A stretch of DNA of 38,454 nucleotides from an uncultured Pseudomonadota bacterium. GTDB taxonomy: Bacteria; Myxococcota_A; Bradymonadia; Bradymonadales; GCA-2716585. Positions 17,525 through 25,226 of the stretch are shown here, piece after piece. The DNA is taken from contig CAKZKQ010000181.1 in NCBI GenBank assembly GCA_937123825.1, positions 1-38,454 of the forward strand. The letters are read 5' to 3'. The first letter of the stretch is position 1, and each line of letters begins with the position of its first letter. A program made the position numbers and the translations under genes. A model generated the notes under the pieces. That model was given only the letters and a program-made list of their open reading frames with translations, searched no databases and had not been told where the DNA came from.

Positions 17525-19791
17525 AAAGGGTTGTTCTGCCCGCCCAGCGCCTGTTGGACAAGCTCGATGAGGTGCAACTGGCCCAGTTGCCCATCTATAA
17601 AGACCCCATGGAGCACGTTCGGGAGGAACTGCGCCGTCTGGCCCTCATCCTGGAACTTCAGCGCCTTGTGCAGCGGCGACGACAGCAACAACCCGACGCC
17701 CCTCAGGAGCGCTTCCCCGGGCTTTTGCTGCGCGAGGGCGAGTTTGGTGATCTGGTGCAGCGGGCCACGGGGCAGCGTCCGGTGTCGCAGGATCCAGAGA
17801 TCAACCGGCGCTTGTCAGAGATCCAGGCGTTGACGCGTCGGATCCACCTGCGCGAGGCCGCCACGATCTGGAGCGTGAAGAAGAAGGCCGGTGGGTGCCG
17901 CCTGCCGCTGCTGGAGGTGGCCGAGCGCTTTGGGTTGGATCGTTTTGCCTACCAGGTGTTGATCCTGGGGCTGGCGCCCGAGATCGAGTTGACCTTCCAA
18001 AGGCTTTTTTCGCACCTCCACAACGACGTCACCCGCAAGCGTCCGACCGTCAGTCTGGCGCTGGATCTGTTTGGGGGGGATGACGCGGGTCGTAGGGCAG
18101 GGCGCCGAGCGTTCAGCCCTTCGGAGCCGCTGCTGCGCTTCAACCTCCTGCACATGGAAGAGTCGGGGGCTGGGCTGGAGAAGAGCCTGCTGCTGCGCGA
18201 GTTCAAGATGCCCGAGCGCATGGCGCAGTGGCTCATCGGCAGCCCCGAGCTTGCCCCCGCGATGCAGGCCTACGCCTCGTTGGCCATCCCCGAGCGTCCG
18301 CTGGACCAGTTGATCTACGATCCGGCCATTTCGCGCCGTTTGGAGGCGCTGGTGGACTATATGGGGCGGCCCGGCATGGCGCAGGGGCACACCCCGCTGA
18401 TTGTGCTGACGGGTCAGCACGGCGTGGGCAAGCGCTCGGTGTCCCGTTGTCTGGCGCAGGCCGTGGGGCGGCGCTTGCTGGAGGTGGATCTGTCACGCGC
18501 GGCCATTCCGGCCTCAAGGCGCGACAAGGCGTTTAGAGACATGGCCCGCGAGGCGCGTCTGCACAACGCCGCCCTGTGCATGGCCAACTTTGATGACTCC
18601 ATGGTCAAGGGCGGCTTCTGTCCGCCGCTGCCCTATCTCTATCAGATCGCCAGGATGGCGCCCGGCATGGGTCTGGTCACCGCCATCAGCGACGAGGTGG
18701 GCCTTGGCGGCGCAGGCCAGGGGTTCTCGACCCGTCTTGGGTTGGAGGTCCCCGACACCTATGGCCGGATCGGGCTGTGGCGCGCGATGGTCGAGCGCGG
18801 CAACGCGCTGCTGGCCCAGTCGCTCGACGTGCGCCAGTTTGCCCTCAAGTACGGCTTCACCGCCGGGGTCATCGGCCGGGTCCTGGACTACGCCTCGGAG
18901 GAGGCCGCTGTGCGGACCCGTGAACTCAAAGCGCCCATAGAGCCTCAGGATCTGGATCTGGCGTGTCGGATACAGCTTGGACAGGGTCTGAGCGGGGTGG
19001 CCACGCGCGTGCGTCGTACGGCCTCCTGGGACGATCTCATCCTGCCCGAGGATCTGGTCGAGGTGCTCCAGGAGATCCTGCGCCACGCCCGCATGCGCAC
19101 CCAGGTCTTCCACGAGTGGGGCTTTGACCGCAAGATGACCAGCGGCAAGGGTCTGAGCGTGCTCTTCAGTGGCCCTCCTGGGACGGGAAAGACCATGGTG
19201 GCGGGGGTCTTGGCCAGCCAGATGAACATGGACCTCTACAAGGTCGATCTGAGCCAGATTGTCTCCAAGTACGTCGGCGAGACCGAGAAGAACCTCAACA
19301 AGGTCTTCTCGGCGGCGGCCTCCAACCAGTTCATCATCCTCTTTGATGAGGCCGACAGCCTCTTTAGCAAGCGCACCGAGGTCAAAAGCTCCGTCGACCG
19401 CTACGCCAACCTTGAGGTCAACTACCTCTTGCAGAAGATGGAGGAGTACTCGGGGATCTGCGTGCTGACCACCAACTTTGAAAAGAGCATCGACGACGCC
19501 TTCAAGCGCCGCATCAACTTCCGCGTGGACTTTCCCTTTCCCGAGCCCGAAGACCGCGCCCGGCTGTGGCGTGTGCACTTGCCGACCGAGGCGCCCGTGG
19601 ACGAGGATCTGGAGCTGGAGTGGTTGTCGGAGAAGTATGAGCTGTCGGGCGGCAACATCAAAAATGCGGTCTTGCGCGCGGCGTTCCGCGCCGCAGACGC
19701 CCAACGGGCCATCTCCATTGAAGACCTGGAGTACGCCGCAGAGCGCGAATCGCGCGAACTGGGCAAGCTCGTGCAAGGAGTGGGGTACTGA
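17521..19791 (+). CDS. double-module AAA ATPase
   Basis: A 756-residue cytoplasmic protein. Residues 1-250 form an alpha-helical N-terminal domain. A first, weak AAA module has the Walker A-like GQHGVGKR (about residue 297) but no clear Walker B. A second, complete module follows: GPPGTGKT (about 550), YVGETEKNL, IILFDEADSLF (about 605), TTNFEKSIDDAFKRRI (sensor/arginine finger). A C-terminal helical lid (LSGGNIKNAVLRAAF) ends the protein. The general design matches the ATPases found beside extracellular contractile injection systems and other VPS4-like remodelers. No injection-system genes are present here, so the target is unknown. The ATG at 17521 follows GAGGAGAC. The gene overlaps its neighbours on both sides by 1-4 bases. 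Confidence 0.88.
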   Translation: MKRVVLPAQRLLDKLDEVQLAQLPIYKDPMEHVREELRRLALILELQRLVQRRRQQQPDAPQERFPGLLLREGEFGDLVQRATGQRPVSQDPEINRRLSEIQALTRRIHLREAATIWSVKKKAGGCRLPLLEVAERFGLDRFAYQVLILGLAPEIELTFQRLFSHLHNDVTRKRPTVSLALDLFGGDDAGRRAGRRAFSPSEPLLRFNLLHMEESGAGLEKSLLLREFKMPERMAQWLIGSPELAPAMQAYASLAIPERPLDQLIYDPAISRRLEALVDYMGRPGMAQGHTPLIVLTGQHGVGKRSVSRCLAQAVGRRLLEVDLSRAAIPASRRDKAFRDMAREARLHNAALCMANFDDSMVKGGFCPPLPYLYQIARMAPGMGLVTAISDEVGLGGAGQGFSTRLGLEVPDTYGRIGLWRAMVERGNALLAQSLDVRQFALKYGFTAGVIGRVLDYASEEAAVRTRELKAPIEPQDLDLACRIQLGQGLSGVATRVRRTASWDDLILPEDLVEVLQEILRHARMRTQVFHEWGFDRKMTSGKGLSVLFSGPPGTGKTMVAGVLASQMNMDLYKVDLSQIVSKYVGETEKNLNKVFSAAASNQFIILFDEADSLFSKRTEVKSSVDRYANLEVNYLLQKMEEYSGICVLTTNFEKSIDDAFKRRINFRVDFPFPEPEDRARLWRVHLPTEAPVDEDLELEWLSEKYELSGGNIKNAVLRAAFRAADAQRAISIEDLEYAAERESRELGKLVQGVGY

Positions 19792-20201
19792 TGACGACAC
19801 GTGGATGGACGGTGGTGTGCTTGATGGCGCTGGCGCTGAGCTTGGCTGGGGCCATGGGGTGCAAGGGCGGCGGTGAGGGGGCGGCCGGTGCTTCGGGCAG
19901 CGGCAAGGCCAAGTCCTCGGGCCAGCCGCTCGATGACAAGGCGGCGCAGAACCTCTACACCCGCGCCTGCATGAGCTGTCACGGCAAGGGTGGCCAGGGC
20001 GACGGGCACCGTTCCCGCATGCTCGGCGGCCTGCCCAACTTCACAGACGCTGCATTTCACAGCGCGCGCACCGACGAGCAGATCGCCAACGTGATCAAGA
20101 ACGGCAAAGGCCGCATGCCCGCCTTTGAATGGCGCTTTGGCGATCACGAAGTGCAGGCGATGGTCAAAATGGTGCGCAGCTTTGGCCCCAAAACCCCCTG
20201 A
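19791..20201 (+). CDS. monoheme cytochrome c lipoprotein
   Basis: A 136-residue exported cytochrome. The lipobox AGAMGC (Cys24) is followed by a Gly/Ser/Lys linker, then one heme site CMSCH (about residue 60) and a likely Met ligand in GRMPAF. It is probably an anchored electron carrier in the periplasm. The start codon overlaps the stop of the AAA ATPase (TGATG), so it is the last gene of that operon. Confidence 0.88.
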   Translation: MTTRGWTVVCLMALALSLAGAMGCKGGGEGAAGASGSGKAKSSGQPLDDKAAQNLYTRACMSCHGKGGQGDGHRSRMLGGLPNFTDAAFHSARTDEQIANVIKNGKGRMPAFEWRFGDHEVQAMVKMVRSFGPKTP

Positions 20202-20362
20202 TACCAAAATACAGACGCCCGACTTACTTTGTGGCGGCCCTAACGGCGCCAGTAACCACGGAACTCACTTGCGGTGGCGCTGCCACAGCTGCGCTCATCC
20301 CGAGGTCCCTGCCATCCGTTATTGCTCGCCACAAACCAAGCCTTTCGTCTGCATTTTGGTAT
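20201..20362. repeat. inverted-repeat-bounded spacer, MITE-like
   Basis: The 17-base end ATACCAAAATACAGACG (20201-20217) is repeated inverted at 20346-20362 with one mismatch. The 162-bp unit lies exactly between two converging genes, the cytochrome c and bufC, and holds no gene. A near-identical copy of the right end is found at 25917-25938. It could be a small non-autonomous mobile element or a conserved transcript-end structure. Confidence 0.5.
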
Positions 20363-20403
20363 GGACGGGTTCATGGACGGTGCGCCGCGCCTTTTGGGCA
20401 TGG

Positions 20404-20892
20404 TCAGCGCTCGATCTGGAAGCTTTGCAGCGGTCCCGGAGGCTTTTGGGCCAATTGTCCGGTGGTCTGGACGCTCTGGTAGTGCTCCAGGATGTTGCCC
20501 GGGAGCTCCAAATGGGACACATCGGGGGCGGATGGGTGGTGAAGGGCCCGATCGAGGCGCGCAAAGTAGGCCAGCGCGGGCTGATTCTGGGCGATCTCGG
20601 GCTGAACGGCCAAAAACTCGGCAAAGTCCCCCCCGTAATCGTCCAAACTGTACCCCGATGGAGGGTGCAGGTTGACGTAGCGCCAGACAAAGAGCCGAAA
20701 ATTGCTCTCTCCAAGCAGTCTGGCGGTGACCGGGTGGGTGTCCTTGAGGACCTCGCGCAGCGATCCCATCAAATTTGTCCGGTAAACGCGCATGTTGGAG
20801 GCCGTCTGAGGCGTCAAAAGCCCCTCAACCCCTGCGCCGCTGTCTCCAAGCACGGCTCGACTAAAGCGTTTCATGTCCTGTGTGTCCATCAT
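20404..20892 (-). CDS. bufC: DUF2063 / BufC-HvfC family partner of the MNIO enzyme
   Basis: A 162-residue protein of the DUF2063 family (residues about 7-100: the RVYRTNLMGSLREVLKDTHP segment, LLGESNFRLFVWRYVNLHPPSG, FAEFLAV). In characterised systems this type of protein binds the precursor peptide and presents it to the DUF692 oxidase. Its ATG overlaps the bufB stop by 4 bases, so the two are translated together. The C-terminal second domain is shorter than in many homologues. It is the last gene of the RiPP operon; no DoxX-like bufD follows. Confidence 0.85.
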   Translation of the reverse strand: MMDTQDMKRFSRAVLGDSGAGVEGLLTPQTASNMRVYRTNLMGSLREVLKDTHPVTARLLGESNFRLFVWRYVNLHPPSGYSLDDYGGDFAEFLAVQPEIAQNQPALAYFARLDRALHHPSAPDVSHLELPGNILEHYQSVQTTGQLAQKPPGPLQSFQIER

Positions 20893-21749
20893 GCGGCCTC
20901 GCGGGTGGTGTCCAGCAGCGTCTGGAGGCGTTGTACCTCTCGGTAGCTCTCCTGAAGCGGCGGGATCTTGTTGTCTCGCTCGTAGCAGATGGGTAGATCG
21001 CGCAGTTGCGGCAGCGTTTGCAGCGCCCGGCGCTGAAAATCCGACGGCAATCCGCCGTGCGTGTCCACCAGCAGCTCGCCGTTTTTCTCTGGCCCGGCCA
21101 CGTGAACCTCCACGACATGCTCCAGCAGGCCTTCATGCAGGTAGAGGCTGGGGTCATGGCCCAGGTTGAAGGCGTTGACCTCGATGTTGTTGAGGTCCAG
21201 GAGGACCCCGCAACCCGTTTGCGCGGCCACTTGCGCCAAAATCTCCTGCTCACCCCGGTCCGACGCCTTGAATTCGACGTAATAGCTGAGGTTTTCCACG
21301 GCGATCGGGCGCTCCAGGACCTCCTGTGTGGCGGCGATCCGCGAGGACACACGGTCTGCGTTGGCCTGCGTCAGCGCAAACGGCAGCAGATCGTGGTGCG
21401 ACACCCCCCCGTGGCGCTGCCAACACAGGTGATCCGAGACTTGAAAGGGCTCCAGAGCGTCGATCAAGGCCTCGATCTGCGCCAGATAGTCCATGTCGAG
21501 TGGATCGGTGCCCGCCAGATTCATCCCCACGCAGTGCAAAGAGATGGGCACATCCCTGCGAAGGGCCGCCACTTGCCTCAAAGCCCTGGGGTTGCCCAGC
21601 AGGTTCTCTGCGATGACCTCCCAGAAGGCCACCTGGGGCGGTCCCTGGCGCAAAGCGGGCAGGTAGGACAGCCGCAGGTTCATGCCCACGCCCTTTGGAG
21701 GCTGAATTGGGCCGCTCAGGGCGCGGGTGATGGTCGCTGACACGCTCAT
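20889..21749 (-). CDS. bufB: DUF692 multinuclear non-heme iron oxidase (MNIO), BufB-like
   Basis: A 286-residue TIM-barrel enzyme of the DUF692/MNIO family. Family enzymes use two or three iron ions and oxygen to modify cysteines or other residues in RiPP precursors. Metal and active-site segments are visible in order: GVGMNLRLSYL, SLHCVGMNL, VSDHLCW, VENLSYYVEF, DLNNIEVNAFN, HVAG and VDTHGG. I chose ATG 21749. A GTG at 21758 is possible, and neither has a strong ribosome site, which would keep enzyme levels below those of the precursor. A 12-bp stem-loop (21781-21810) stands just upstream of the start. Confidence 0.9.
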   Translation of the reverse strand: MSVSATITRALSGPIQPPKGVGMNLRLSYLPALRQGPPQVAFWEVIAENLLGNPRALRQVAALRRDVPISLHCVGMNLAGTDPLDMDYLAQIEALIDALEPFQVSDHLCWQRHGGVSHHDLLPFALTQANADRVSSRIAATQEVLERPIAVENLSYYVEFKASDRGEQEILAQVAAQTGCGVLLDLNNIEVNAFNLGHDPSLYLHEGLLEHVVEVHVAGPEKNGELLVDTHGGLPSDFQRRALQTLPQLRDLPICYERDNKIPPLQESYREVQRLQTLLDTTREAA

Positions 21750-22188
21750 GTTAAACACCGTCTTGTCTTAAAGAGCGCTGGGTCACCCAAAACAAGGGGT
21801 TTTGGGGACCGCGCGGCCCCCCTGGCTCTGTCTGACGGTTGCCAGACAAGGCCCAGGGGCGCTGCGCTCGTTGTTTGGGGCCCTGTCACCGTCTGCGCTC
21901 CGGGTCTGGTTAGAGAATGTTCTAATCGTGGGGCACACGGTGACAGGACCTGAGCGGTTCCAGGGCTCGGCTTGAGCCCTGGCGGCGCCGCATGCGTTCT
22001 CACACGGAACGCGTCGGCGCGCTTTGTTTGATGTGAGGCATCTACGCAGGTATGCGAGGCCCCTCTCAAACGGTGGTCGGGTCTCCCAGAAAGCCCGCGC
22101 TTGAACACCGCCAGACAAGGTCTGGAGCAGATGGACTGTTCAAGCTGCGTTTTGGAGCCCTCTGGGCGGCCCGACAACATGGGGTGTG
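21750..22188 (-). other. structured spacer between bufA and bufB
   Basis: This 439-base gap holds no credible gene but many perfect stems. They are GGTC-a-CCCAAAAC/GTTTTGGG-GACC (21781-21810), CCTGTCACCGT/ACGGTGACAGG (21882-21947, enclosing TTAGA/TCTAA), CCAGGGCTC/GAGCCCTGG (21960-21982), a two-part stem GCGCCG..GCGTTC/GAACGC..CGGCGC (21985-22020), and CCAGAC/GTCTGG (22111-22125). GCCAGACAAGG occurs twice (21841, 22110). No T tract follows any stem on the minus strand, so attenuation or RNA processing fits better than a classic terminator. Confidence 0.55.
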
Positions 22189-22533
22189 TCAGCCGCCGAC
22201 GAAGTCTTTGGCGGGCTTTTGTTTTTTGACCACTTTGCCCTCTTTGACCATCTTGGTGCCGCCCCACTTTTCACACAGGGGGCCGTCGGGCACGTAGACC
22301 CACTCGGTGGGATCCAGGTCCTTTTCGGCTTTGCCCGAGCAGTCGTGGCGACCGTCGGTGGAGCCGCAGTCGTTGTGACCCTTGAGCGCCACGCCCAGGC
22401 ATTTGACCACAGTGATGGTGTCTGACTTGGCGCCGGCCGCTTTGGCGGGCGCCTGAGAGCCGCCGCAGGCCGTCAGCGCACCGGCCATCGTCACAATCCC
22501 GCCCGCCAGAATCATCTTGTGGGTTTTCTTCAT
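22189..22533 (-). CDS. bufA: DUF2282 / BufA1-like RiPP precursor with lipobox
   Basis: A 114-residue exported protein. The core (about residues 44-92) has the DUF2282 pattern KCLGVALKGHNDCG, then HDCSGKAEKD, WVYVPDGPLCEKWGGTK, with four cysteines. Proteins of this family (bufferins, GigA) are modified on cysteines by a DUF692 enzyme and help to bind copper or other metals in the periplasm. The signal sequence ends in LTAC, a valid lipobox, so this one may be lipid-anchored rather than free. A Lys-rich tail (about 15 residues) follows the last Cys. The ATG at 22533 follows GGAG; the frame is open farther upstream but only through the promoter region. Confidence 0.87.
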   Translation of the reverse strand: MKKTHKMILAGGIVTMAGALTACGGSQAPAKAAGAKSDTITVVKCLGVALKGHNDCGSTDGRHDCSGKAEKDLDPTEWVYVPDGPLCEKWGGTKMVKEGKVVKKQKPAKDFVGG

Positions 22534-22552
22534 CGCTCCTGCTCCCTGGTAT

Positions 22553-22572
22553 ACCGTCACCGGCGTGACGGT
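22553..22572 (-). promoter_or_regulatory. hairpin in the bufA leader
   Basis: ACCGTCAC-CGGC-GTGACGGT is a perfect 8-bp stem with a 4-base loop, 20 bases upstream of the bufA start codon and within its predicted leader. No T tract follows. It may control translation or stability, or be an operator in DNA form. Confidence 0.45.
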
Positions 22573-22636
22573 GGGTGTGTCTTGGGTTCTCCTGGCGCAT
22601 CGACGACACCGTCGCCAATGGCCGCTTTGCTCTGGG

Positions 22637-22665
22637 GACGAAGGGCAGGGGGGGTTTGATTGCCT
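22637..22665 (-). promoter_or_regulatory. predicted ECF-sigma promoter of bufA
   Basis: Read on the minus strand: AGGCAATCAAA, 12 bases, TTCGTCCCC. The proposed -35 is GGCAATC (22664-22658) and the -10 is CGTC (22640-22637), 17 bases apart, a usual spacing for ECF promoters. Transcription would start near 22629, giving a leader of about 95 bases. The divergent sigma operon has the same elements. Confidence 0.65.
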
Positions 22666-22684
22666 GGCTTGTGCACTTTTTTTA

Positions 22685-22712
22685 AGGCAATCAAAGGGCG
22701 CTGTGGTTCGTC
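22685..22712 (+). promoter_or_regulatory. predicted ECF-sigma promoter of the sigma/anti-sigma operon
   Basis: AGGCAATCAAA, 11 bases, TTCGTCCCC. The -35 GGCAATC (22686-22692) and -10 CGTC (22709-22712) are 16 bases apart. Transcription would start near 22720, about 65 bases before the sigma gene. The 11-base upstream block is the exact inverted copy of the one at 22655-22665, so the two promoters stand back to back 19 bases apart. This suggests autoregulation. Confidence 0.65.
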
Positions 22713-22784
22713 CCCCGATTGAGGCGCCGTCACCGGCCAGACGATGGCCTCCGATCAACGTCGCGGCGCCAGGGGAGAGGACGC

Positions 22785-23282
22785 ATGCTTTTGGACAGGG
22801 CTGTATTGGACCGTCTGTACCAATACAGCTTCAGCCTGACAAACGATGAGGACAGCGCCTACGACCTCCTTCAAAGGGGTGTCGAGCGCTATCTGAAGGC
22901 CTCCAGGGGGACCACCATTGACGCCCCTGTGCCTTATATCCGGCGGTGCATCCGCAACATCTTCATTGACGAATACCGCCGCTCGAAGCGCTTTGAGCAG
23001 GTGGAGTTTGAGGAAGATGAGCGCGAGGTGATGGAGCTTGCCGGGGTGGGGTCGCTGGAAGGCGAGCTGGTGGCGGCGGTCGATGTGGGCAAGATGTGGA
23101 CGCGGCTGCGGGCCAACGAGCGAGAGATTCTCTACTTGTGGGCTGTCGAAGGTATGAGCACCTCTGAGATCGCCCAGCAGAGCGGTTCGCCGCGCGGCAC
23201 GATCCTGTCTCGGATCCACAGGCTTAAGAAGAAGCTGCGCGATTGGTACAGCGGGGATCGCACCAAGGAGGCCACGTCATGA
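22785..23282 (+). CDS. ECF-type RNA polymerase sigma factor
   Basis: A 165-residue ECF sigma factor. Region 2 spans about residues 10-75 (DEDSAYDLLQRGVERYL, then YIRRCIRNIFIDEYRRSKR) and region 4 about 105-155 (RLRANEREILYLWAVEGMSTSEIAQQSGSPRGTILSRIHRLKKKLR). The ATG at 22785 is set by GGGGAGAGG just upstream. It diverges from bufA and overlaps the next gene by 4 bases (ATGA). By comparison with sigma/anti-sigma pairs known beside bufferin operons (for example SigF of Caulobacter), a role in metal or redox stress is likely. Confidence 0.9.
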   Translation: MLLDRAVLDRLYQYSFSLTNDEDSAYDLLQRGVERYLKASRGTTIDAPVPYIRRCIRNIFIDEYRRSKRFEQVEFEEDEREVMELAGVGSLEGELVAAVDVGKMWTRLRANEREILYLWAVEGMSTSEIAQQSGSPRGTILSRIHRLKKKLRDWYSGDRTKEATS

Positions 23283-23911
23283 CAAAGCATCAGGCAAAGC
23301 CGCTCAAAGAGGCTGTGCGCGATCATGTCGAGGCGCGGCGTCTGAGCGACGAGCGCTTTGAGGCGCTGATGGCCATGCAGCGCGCCCACCAGCAAGAGGC
23401 CGCCAAGGAGGAGGCGTCCAGCCCCCAAGCGGCTCGCCGTCGCCCCTGGCTTTGGGTCAGCGCCGCCGCCGTGATTCTGGCCGTGGTGTCGATGTGGTGG
23501 TTGTGGCCCCAGGGGCTGATCACCGATCAGATCGCCTCTGAGGTGGCCCGCAACCACATGAAGCTCAAGCCTCTGGAGGTCGAGTCCGGGGATCTGGGGC
23601 AAGTCCGGCAGTTCTTTGTTGAGTTGGACTTTGCGCTGGTCGACAGCAAGCCCGTCTCGGATCGAGGCTGGCAGCTTCGCGGGGGTCGTTACTGCTCCAT
23701 TCAGGGGCAGGAGGCCGCGCAGCTTCGCGTGCATGACCCACAAACCGGCTCGGTGCGCTCCATTTACATGGCGGCCTACGATCCCGAGCATTTTGGGGTC
23801 CTCCCCAGGGTGGATCAGGGCCAAAGTCCGATGGTGACACACGCCCGAGGCCTGGAAGTGGAGATATGGGTGGAGCAAGACGTGTTGATCGTCACCGCAG
23901 GTGCCCCCTAA
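23279..23911 (+). CDS. single-pass membrane protein, probable anti-sigma factor
   Basis: A 210-residue protein: cytoplasmic N-terminus of about 53 residues, one membrane span (about 55-75, WLWVSAAAVILAVVSMWWLW), and a periplasmic domain of about 135 residues with one Cys (RGGRYCSIQG). It is translationally coupled to the ECF sigma gene, which is the usual place for an anti-sigma factor. It lacks the HX3CX2C zinc motif of ZAS anti-sigmas, and I recognise no named family. The role is inferred from position and topology. Confidence 0.65.
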   Translation: MTKHQAKPLKEAVRDHVEARRLSDERFEALMAMQRAHQQEAAKEEASSPQAARRRPWLWVSAAAVILAVVSMWWLWPQGLITDQIASEVARNHMKLKPLEVESGDLGQVRQFFVELDFALVDSKPVSDRGWQLRGGRYCSIQGQEAAQLRVHDPQTGSVRSIYMAAYDPEHFGVLPRVDQGQSPMVTHARGLEVEIWVEQDVLIVTAGAP

Positions 23912-24153
23912 ATCCTTTTGATACCCTCCAAAGACAGATTCCATCTTACTTGGCGGCCTTGTCGGCCCCCTTCGCAGCGTTTCCACTGGCGTTTTGTGCT
24001 GCTTGTGGGGTTGTGCGCCGCGCCTAGCGGCCACACCTTGCCTCTTTAGCGCAGGTTGTCGCGGTCATGATCGCCCTCTTCCAGTTAAAATCTGGGGTTG
24101 GGCGCACGTCAGGCGGTCAGATGAAGGTGTGTCTGGCCGTGGTGAGGGGTGAA

Positions 24154-25059
24154 ATGAGCACAACAATGAACGCCGAGGCCCGCTTGAGGCTGTCTCTGGA
24201 TGGTTTGTCGGTGGGAGACGCCTTTGGCGAGCGGTTTTTTGTGGATCCGGCGCTGATTTTTCAGCAACTGGGGCATCGGAGCATGCCGCCGGGGCCGTGG
24301 CGCTACAGCGACGACACCGAAATGGCGCTGGCGATCGCGCAAACGCTCCTGGAGTGTGGCCATGTGGACCAGGATGCGCTGGCGCGGACCTTTGCGGATC
24401 GCTACGCCGAGGAGCCTCACCGGGGTTATGGGGCTGGCGCGCACAGGATCCTTGAGGCGATCGCCTTTGAGACGCCCTGGCAGCAGGCCGCGCGCCTGGT
24501 TTTTGATGGTCAGGGGTCGATGGGCAACGGCGCGGCGATGAGAGCGCCCGTCGTGGGGGCCTGGTGCGCCGATTTGCCTCTGGAAGAGGTCGCCCAGGAG
24601 GCCAGACGCAGCGCCGAGGTGACCCACGCGCACCCCGACGGGCAGGCAGGCGCCATTGCAGTGGCGGTGGCGGCCGCCTGGGCGTGGCGATCGCGCGGCG
24701 ATCTGGAGGCAGGGCGCCGCTTGATCGAGGCGGCGTTTGAGCACACCCCACCTGGAGAGACCCGAGACGGGATCCACAAGGCGTTGGGGACGCCGTTGTC
24801 CGCCTCGATCACCCTGGGGATGGAGCGGTTGGGCAATGGCCGCCGGATTTTGTCGTCGGACACGGTGCCCTTTTGCCTGTGGAGCGCGGCGCGCCGCCTG
24901 GAGAGCTTTGAAGACGCCATGTGGCAGACCGTCTCTGCGCTGGGCGATCGGGACACGACCTGCGCCATCGTGGGTGGGATCGTGTCGCTCTTTGGAGGTC
25001 CTGGCTGCATCCCCGAAGACATGCTCACGCAGCGCGAAACGCTCAACTGGCCCCATTGA
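24154..25059 (+). CDS. ADP-ribosylglycohydrolase family protein
   Basis: A 301-residue protein of the DraG/ARH family, which removes ADP-ribose from proteins or small molecules with help from Mg ions. Metal-site motifs are present in order: GLSVGDAFGERF, RYSDDTEMALA (about residue 52), GNGAAMRA, THAHPDGQAG and GDRDTTCAIVGGIVSLFGG. All expected Asp/Thr ligands seem intact, so it should be active. The ATG at 24154 follows GAGGGGTGAA; the frame is open farther upstream. The gene stands alone, with no ADP-ribosyltransferase nearby. Confidence 0.9.
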   Translation: MSTTMNAEARLRLSLDGLSVGDAFGERFFVDPALIFQQLGHRSMPPGPWRYSDDTEMALAIAQTLLECGHVDQDALARTFADRYAEEPHRGYGAGAHRILEAIAFETPWQQAARLVFDGQGSMGNGAAMRAPVVGAWCADLPLEEVAQEARRSAEVTHAHPDGQAGAIAVAVAAAWAWRSRGDLEAGRRLIEAAFEHTPPGETRDGIHKALGTPLSASITLGMERLGNGRRILSSDTVPFCLWSAARRLESFEDAMWQTVSALGDRDTTCAIVGGIVSLFGGPGCIPEDMLTQRETLNWPH

Positions 25060-25226
25060 GGCAGCGGCAGCGGCGCCGATCTGGTCCTGTCTTCAAAACG
25101 GTGGTATTGAATAGGGGCCAGGCATACCAACAATGCGTCTGTCGCTCTGCAACCAGGGCAGCGGTGCGCGCCCTCTCATTGGGGCGATGCGCTGCAGGGG
25201 AAGACAAGCGCGAATAAGGAGCTTCG

